Part shown: piece by piece, positions 4,621-8,843 of the stretch | Layout: every line of letters starts with the position of its first letter | Numbering within the stretch: position 1 is the first letter of the stretch | Assembly (NCBI GenBank): GCA_910577155.1 | Contig: CAJTMS010000064.1 | Location: 1-8,843 of the forward strand | Length of the DNA stretch: 8,843 nt | DNA from: an uncultured Mailhella sp. | GTDB lineage: Bacteria > Desulfobacterota > Desulfovibrionia > Desulfovibrionales > Desulfovibrionaceae | Reading direction: 5' to 3' | Notes under the pieces: model-generated | What the model saw: only the letters and a program-made list of their open reading frames with translations | Databases searched by the model: none | Told to the model about the DNA's origin: nothing | Translations under genes and position numbers: made by a program

Positions 4621-7600
4621 ATGAAGCTACAAAAATATATCATTCAGTTTTTTAGCCTTGCTGTTTTTGTCTGTCTGTTTTTGACTGCCCCTGTCTTTGC
4701 AGAACCGGCTGATATTGAATTACCCCCGGCAGAAACGCCTTCTCTTATTGCTGTTGCTTCCGAAGAACCCGTCTTTTTGGCTCCTTATATTCGTTATGCC
4801 TATAATCTTGATGCAAAAGATGCGAAAAGCGCTTTGGCGCAAAAAAGTGAATTTTTGCCCTACGATGTGCTTGAGCTGAAGCAAAAAGTCGGCACGTATT
4901 GGTTTTTAATTTCCTTTGATAAAATAAAAGATAAAGATGTTCCCACGGCGTATTTGGATTTAGGGAATTTTTTGCCCAAAAACAGCCATGTTCTTGTCTA
5001 TTCCAACGGCACAAAGCGCTGGCAGGTAGCAGAAGATGTGTATACCAAAGAACGAAAAAATCATACGGAAAATTTTGACGTTGCAGACGAAAACAGTATT
5101 AATATTTTTCACAGCGGCTTATATGATTTGACATCGCTGAGGGACGGCGGAGAATTGTTAATTTATTCTCCCGGTGTTCCTGCTGTTTGGTTCTCCCCAA
5201 AACTTTTATCTCCTGCCAAGGCTCCGTTTACTTTTGACAGACGCTTTACCCCCTTTATTTTGCTTGCTATTTTTATTTTGATGCTTTTTAGTTTTTGGCG
5301 CGGAGCAAAAGAAGAGGGTGATGCCCGAATTTGGTCGGCTTTTTTGTGTCTTGCCATTCTTGTGCAGTATATTTGGGGCGTCCCGCAAAATGTACAGGGA
5401 AAATTTGAATATCTTGATATGGTAGGGATTATTGCTTCCAGTCTGGCCCTGTTTTTCCTGCCCCATATCGGACGGCATTTACTTGTTACGGAAAAGAAAA
5501 ATCCGCATTTTGACAGTTTATTGCAATTTTTTGCTATTCCTGCAATTTTTCCCCTCATTATTCTTTTTGTTCCGCTTCCGGAATATTATTATTTAATCCG
5601 TTTTGCTCCTTCATGGGGTTTATACGGGCTTGTCCTCTTTATTTTTACCCTGCCATTGGTTTTTGCCGGTCGCAAGGGGGCAAAATTATATGCCTTTTTC
5701 TGTTTGTTTATCGGGCTCGGCAGTTTGGGAGCCTTGGCTTTTCGCTATAATTCGGAATGGTATTTTCTCAATTATTTAGGGCTGTGTATTGCTATGGTGG
5801 GAATATTTCTGGCACCGCGGCAAACAGAGAAAAATATTTTTAATGAGCAATTGAGCCATGAAGATATTGTCAGCGCTTTTGCAGAAAACAATTCCATTAT
5901 GCGTGATGCCTTATATCGGGTAGAGCTGAAACTTCGTGAACCCTTTGACAGGATTATGCGCGAAACCTGCTTTTTGGATTTTGATTTAAAAACCGATGAA
6001 TTTATGGATTCGTTGACCCTGTTAGATGAAAAAGAATTGGGCGACAGATTTGAAAAGCATGCTGTCAATGCTGTGGATGAGGTAATTGAACGTACACAGC
6101 GTTTGCAAAAACATACTTCTTCCCTTGTTCTTGCCTGCCGTGATTTGTCAGGGATGCTTGGGCATATTACCGATCTGGCTCAAAAAGAACCAACCCATTC
6201 TCAGGTTAATGAACTCTTTAACGTCAAAACACTGGTGACACAGGCTTGTGACAATATCCGTGCAGAAGCACAGGACAGGCAGGTGGGTTTAGGCTGGTAT
6301 ATTGCTCCGAATATCGGTCTGCACTATCGCGGAGATAAAGCCGGGCTTGAAGTGGTGCTTTCCCTGCTTTTGCGTGATGCCATTCGTGCCACAGAAAAAG
6401 GTGTTATCAGTGTGCGGGTACGACGTGCAAACAGTCCGAACCCCGGGCATATTGTTTTTACTATCAGTGATTCAGGCAAAGGGCGTCCCCCTGTTCAGCG
6501 CAGTATTTTAACGCTGGTAAAAGCGTGGGAGCTTTCTACTGCCTATAATGGGGAAGTGGAACTTCGAACCTCTCCTGAAGGATTGAGTTTTTCCTTCAGT
6601 ATGCAGTGTCTTGCAATGGATCAAAACGGGGAAAAACCTCTTTCTTATGCCTCCCTTGATGATATTGTGTTGTCACACAGTGAAGCCAGCTATCAAAAGA
6701 AAAATTCCGGTTTGAGCGGCGGAAATATTCTGTTTGCAAAAGATACGGAACAGGAAGCGGATGACGATGCGGAAGAGGAAATCCCAAGTTTTGCAAACAG
6801 CAAGAAAGAAACAAGCATCTTGATTATTTCACCGCTTGCTATCCAACGCCAGAATATTGTTTATTATTTGAACAGATATGAAACATGGGAAGCGCTTGAT
6901 GTGGAAAGTGCTTTGGCTTTTTATGAGAAGAAGCCCGCATCGCTGGTGCTTGTGCACAGTGCTTTGTCAACAAATGGCTGCAGCGCCGTGATAGCCGGTA
7001 TACGCATGCTTGAAGATAATTTGGGCATAAGCCATGCTCCTTGTGTTGGCTTGTACCAATCTGCAAAAGATATGGATTTTCTGCGTCTTGCAGGTTGTGA
7101 ACATACCTTGCCGGACAATATCGGACGGGAAGATTTATGTACGGCTGTTGCAGAAATTTTAGGCGATAAAAACATTGCCCCTATTAATGCCATTGAAGCG
7201 CCCCATATTGTAGTAAAAGATATTGATAAGAAAGTACAGCAAGCTGTAAAAAAACGTTTAAAAACGGAAGTGGTGCATGTGGGTTCTGTTGTGGACGGAG
7301 CGGTTTCCGGTCTGGAAAAAGTGAGAAGTCCGCAGCATGTTTCCGAAACCGTAAGAAGTACTGTTCCTCATGCCGCGCAAGCTGGTGCAGCAGGCGTATA
7401 TGATTTTAAAGAAGAAAAACACGGCGTATTTTCTAAATTTGCAAAAGTCCTGAAAGGAACGCCTCCCGTACAGGTAAAGCAGGAGGAAAGCTTCACGGAT
7501 ACACAGGTAGGCGAGCCAATCCCCATAGAAACAAGGCTTGTTTCCCATGTAAAACATGCTGATTTTGTTGCAGATATTGATGAGGAGCTTTCCATGCCAA

Positions 7601-8535
7601 AGGCTGAAAGCGAGCTTGATACTGCAAAACAAGAGCCGGAAATCCTCTCTTTTGATGAAAAGGATACAGAGTATTCTTTTGAGAAAAACCAAGAAGAAAA
7701 GGCTGCCGAGCAGGTTAACGCGGAACAAAGAGAATATGCCGAACAGCCGGAAGAAGCTTTAGACGACAAGGAACAAGAGTGCGTTCATACAAGCGGTCTT
7801 TTATCATTTGATGAGGAAAGAACGCTTGACGAAGGCACAGGACAAGCAGAAGAATTAAAAAACAGCGAGTTAACGTATCCTGAAAAACACGATGATCCAC
7901 ATGCTGATGAGAGTGAAAAAACAGAGGAAAAACAAAAAGTTACCTTGAGTTTTCTGCCAAGTGATACACGTTTTGAAGTGGAAGAAGACGAAGATTTGCC
8001 CCCTGTAAGTTTGCAAAACGCATTAGAAAATGTAGGACAAGTGGAAGAAATTACCAAAGAGTCTGTTTTTGTGCAGTCAGGTTTAATTTCTTTGTCAGAT
8101 GAGAATGCTGAAAAACTTCAGATAGATGAGCAAGAATCGGTTGTTTTGGAACAGTCCCGAGAACAAAACTCACAAATTGAGAATAGAGAAGAAACTCCTG
8201 CTCAAAATGAGGCTGTCCGAAAACAAGACGAAAAACTGACCTTTGACAAAGACGAGGCTGTGCAAACTGCTGAACATGAGCAAAAAAATAATGAAGAGCA
8301 AGATCTGCATATTTTGGAATTATCGGCTGAAATGCTGGTTGATGTAAAAGAAGAAAAGGCAAAGAAAAAAGCAAGAAAGAAAAAAGAAGAAAAAAATGAA
8401 AAGTCCGGCTTGGATATTTTGCTTGATTATTCCAGTCAAAAGGATGAAAGTGAAGAAAAACATGTTGTGAAAAAAGAAGATAAAATCGTGCAGCTTTCGT
8501 TCTTTCCTCTTGATGATAATGAAAATGATAAATAA
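4621..8535 (+). CDS. 7TM-DISM membrane sensor with degenerate kinase and receiver domains and a long charged tail
   Basis: A 1304-residue inner-membrane protein. Order: signal peptide (1-27, PVFA|EP); a periplasmic beta-rich DISMED2-like domain (about 50-197); seven hydrophobic helices (about 209-226, 237-254, 264-282, 301-319, 331-349, 354-374, 380-398); a cytoplasmic helical HisKA-like part (about 405-525); a HATPase-like domain (about 530-662); an acidic linker; a receiver-like fold (about 732-848); and a charged, probably disordered tail (about 850-1304). This is the layout of a hybrid histidine kinase, but LKLREPF (436-442) replaces HELRTPL, so the phospho-His is Leu; the N-box Asn is Asp (D586); DxGxG is kept (617-621), while the glycine-rich lid motif is lost (about 628-634). 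In the receiver the acidic pair is Ser-Pro (737-738) and the phospho-Asp is His (H779). It probably senses a periplasmic ligand and signals or scaffolds through contacts. The start is supported by the signal peptide and AGG site. Transcribed alone; no phosphorelay partner is in the window. Confidence 0.85.
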   Translation: MKLQKYIIQFFSLAVFVCLFLTAPVFAEPADIELPPAETPSLIAVASEEPVFLAPYIRYAYNLDAKDAKSALAQKSEFLPYDVLELKQKVGTYWFLISFDKIKDKDVPTAYLDLGNFLPKNSHVLVYSNGTKRWQVAEDVYTKERKNHTENFDVADENSINIFHSGLYDLTSLRDGGELLIYSPGVPAVWFSPKLLSPAKAPFTFDRRFTPFILLAIFILMLFSFWRGAKEEGDARIWSAFLCLAILVQYIWGVPQNVQGKFEYLDMVGIIASSLALFFLPHIGRHLLVTEKKNPHFDSLLQFFAIPAIFPLIILFVPLPEYYYLIRFAPSWGLYGLVLFIFTLPLVFAGRKGAKLYAFFCLFIGLGSLGALAFRYNSEWYFLNYLGLCIAMVGIFLAPRQTEKNIFNEQLSHEDIVSAFAENNSIMRDALYRVELKLREPFDRIMRETCFLDFDLKTDEFMDSLTLLDEKELGDRFEKHAVNAVDEVIERTQRLQKHTSSLVLACRDLSGMLGHITDLAQKEPTHSQVNELFNVKTLVTQACDNIRAEAQDRQVGLGWYIAPNIGLHYRGDKAGLEVVLSLLLRDAIRATEKGVISVRVRRANSPNPGHIVFTISDSGKGRPPVQRSILTLVKAWELSTAYNGEVELRTSPEGLSFSFSMQCLAMDQNGEKPLSYASLDDIVLSHSEASYQKKNSGLSGGNILFAKDTEQEADDDAEEEIPSFANSKKETSILIISPLAIQRQNIVYYLNRYETWEALDVESALAFYEKKPASLVLVHSALSTNGCSAVIAGIRMLEDNLGISHAPCVGLYQSAKDMDFLRLAGCEHTLPDNIGREDLCTAVAEILGDKNIAPINAIEAPHIVVKDIDKKVQQAVKKRLKTEVVHVGSVVDGAVSGLEKVRSPQHVSETVRSTVPHAAQAGAAGVYDFKEEKHGVFSKFAKVLKGTPPVQVKQEESFTDTQVGEPIPIETRLVSHVKHADFVADIDEELSMPKAESELDTAKQEPEILSFDEKDTEYSFEKNQEEKAAEQVNAEQREYAEQPEEALDDKEQECVHTSGLLSFDEERTLDEGTGQAEELKNSELTYPEKHDDPHADESEKTEEKQKVTLSFLPSDTRFEVEEDEDLPPVSLQNALENVGQVEEITKESVFVQSGLISLSDENAEKLQIDEQESVVLEQSREQNSQIENREETPAQNEAVRKQDEKLTFDKDEAVQTAEHEQKNNEEQDLHILELSAEMLVDVKEEKAKKKARKKKEEKNEKSGLDILLDYSSQKDESEEKHVVKKEDKIVQLSFFPLDDNENDK
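7168..8532 (+). other. Charged low-complexity tail with recurring LSF-type motif
   Basis: The last 455 residues of the sensor-like protein are rich in Glu, Lys, Gln and Asp. A short hydrophobic motif recurs: ILSFDE (1008-1013), LLSFDEE (1060-1066), TLSFLPSD (1108-1115), LISLSDE (1155-1161), LTFDKD (1206-1211) and QLSFFPLDD (1291-1299). The first five are spaced 47-52 residues apart. SGL precedes or stands for the motif at 1058, 1153 and 1262. A lysine patch lies at 1246-1258. I see no known domain; repeated docking sites in a disordered chain is the likeliest reading. Confidence 0.5.
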
Positions 8536-8560
8536 AATGGAATTAAAATACGTTCTGTTA

Positions 8561-8583
8561 TAGTATAGGGTTGATTTTATAAC
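8561..8583 (+). repeat. Left terminal inverted repeat of the candidate MITE
   Basis: TAGTAT-AG-GGTTGATTTTATAAC. It pairs with 8741-8763, with mismatches only at the two bases between the outer TAGTAT and the 15-bp core. Confidence 0.65.
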
Positions 8584-8740
8584 AACTGGATATAATTCAA
8601 AGAACTATTAATATTCTTTTTATGGAGTAAGGATTAGCTCTGCTGTCCATTAATAAAATATCAGCAGCCTAAGTCGGGTGTTTTCTTCGTTAACGGCTAC
8701 AGCTCACCCTAAAAAGAAAATTTTATAATTATCTTTTGCG

Positions 8741-8763
8741 GTTATAAAATCAACCTGATACTA
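8741..8763 (-). repeat. Right terminal inverted repeat of the candidate MITE
   Basis: On the plus strand GTTATAAAATCAACC-TG-ATACTA, the inverted copy of 8561-8583 (21 of 23 positions). It is followed by GAGCATTTCC, which does not continue the match. Confidence 0.65.
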
Positions 8764-8788
8764 GAGCATTTCCCTTTAACATTCATAC

Positions 8789-8810
8789 AAAATATTACAA
8801 ATAATATTTT
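8789..8810 (+). terminator. Weak A/T-only hairpin, possible terminator
   Basis: AAAATATTA / TAATATTTT form a perfect 9-bp stem with loop CAAA, followed by a pyrimidine-rich stretch (CTTTTCTCTC, then seven T). The stem has no G-C pairs, so it would terminate poorly. It is the only terminator-like signal found after the sensor gene. The rest of 8764-8843 is AT-rich with no gene seen. Confidence 0.2.
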
Positions 8811-8843
8811 CTTTTCTCTCTTTTTTTCTTTTAATTCTATTTC

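Larger units (their letters stand above)
8561..8763. mobile_element. Candidate MITE, about 200 bp, TA-flanked
   Basis: Terminal inverted repeats of 23 bp match at 21 positions: TAGTAT, two unlike bases, then a perfect 15-bp core GGTTGATTTTATAAC, repeated inverted at the far end. The outermost bases are TA on both sides, as for elements that duplicate a TA target (IS630/Tc1-mariner type, and some IS5-family groups). Inside there is no reading frame of useful length, but there are two stems: 8634-8645/8662-8672 (with an internal loop) and GGGTG/CACCC (8676-8680/8705-8709). It sits 25 bp after the sensor gene. The related full-length element is not in the window. Alternative: a large extragenic RNA structure. 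Confidence 0.6.

Noticed and set aside
7258..7769. Open frames on the minus strand within the sensor tail
   Set aside because: Ser/Cys/Phe-rich shadows of the Glu/Lys-rich coding strand; no ribosome site or family features.
8584..8740. Transposase remnant inside the MITE
   Set aside because: All frames are broken by stops within a few dozen codons and no transposase motif is visible.

Overview
The window reads as a chromosomal segment of a delta-proteobacterial, probably Desulfovibrionales-like bacterium of fairly low GC (about 40% by eye). The main reason is the first gene: an RluA-type pseudouridine synthase fused in frame to dephospho-CoA kinase (CoaE), an arrangement I know from Desulfovibrio-type genomes. 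A sigma-54 promoter and a 7TM-DISM sensor fit this but do not prove it. The taxonomic call is an inference.

Layout, left to right. Positions 1-130 hold only AT-rich sequence and a short inverted repeat at the edge. 131-1723 (minus) is the RluA-CoaE fusion. 1724-1975 is a divergent intergenic region with a strong match to a -24/-12 sigma-54 promoter. Upstream of it lie a plausible enhancer dyad and an IHF-like site. It drives a 186-residue cytoplasmic TPR protein (1976-2536, plus). 2537-2870 has no long gene but is rich in structure: an anti-Shine-Dalgarno-like CU tract, consecutive hairpins, a possible 23-codon ORF whose ribosome binding site can pair with one hairpin arm, a perfect TATAAT box, and a strong intrinsic terminator (2792-2827). 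2871-4496 (plus) is a secreted M23 (LytM-type) peptidoglycan endopeptidase of the MepM/Csd3 kind, closed by an intrinsic terminator. 4621-8535 (plus) is a 1304-residue inner-membrane protein built like a 7TM-DISM hybrid histidine kinase, but its phosphotransfer residues are missing, and it carries a tail of about 455 charged residues with a recurring LSF-type motif. 8561-8763 looks like a MITE of about 200 bp with 23-bp terminal inverted repeats. The rest is AT-rich.

The genes do not form one operon. Each plus-strand gene appears to be its own transcription unit: sigma-54 for the TPR gene, terminators on both sides of the M23 gene, and a separate promoter region for the sensor. RluA-CoaE is housekeeping (RNA modification and CoA synthesis). 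The M23 protein works on cell-wall peptidoglycan. The sensor-like protein probably signals or scaffolds by protein contacts rather than phosphotransfer. No phage, CRISPR, tRNA or rRNA was seen. The points most worth a second look are the degenerate kinase/receiver with its repeat tail, the complete sigma-54 control region, the switch-like 3' region of the TPR gene, and the MITE.
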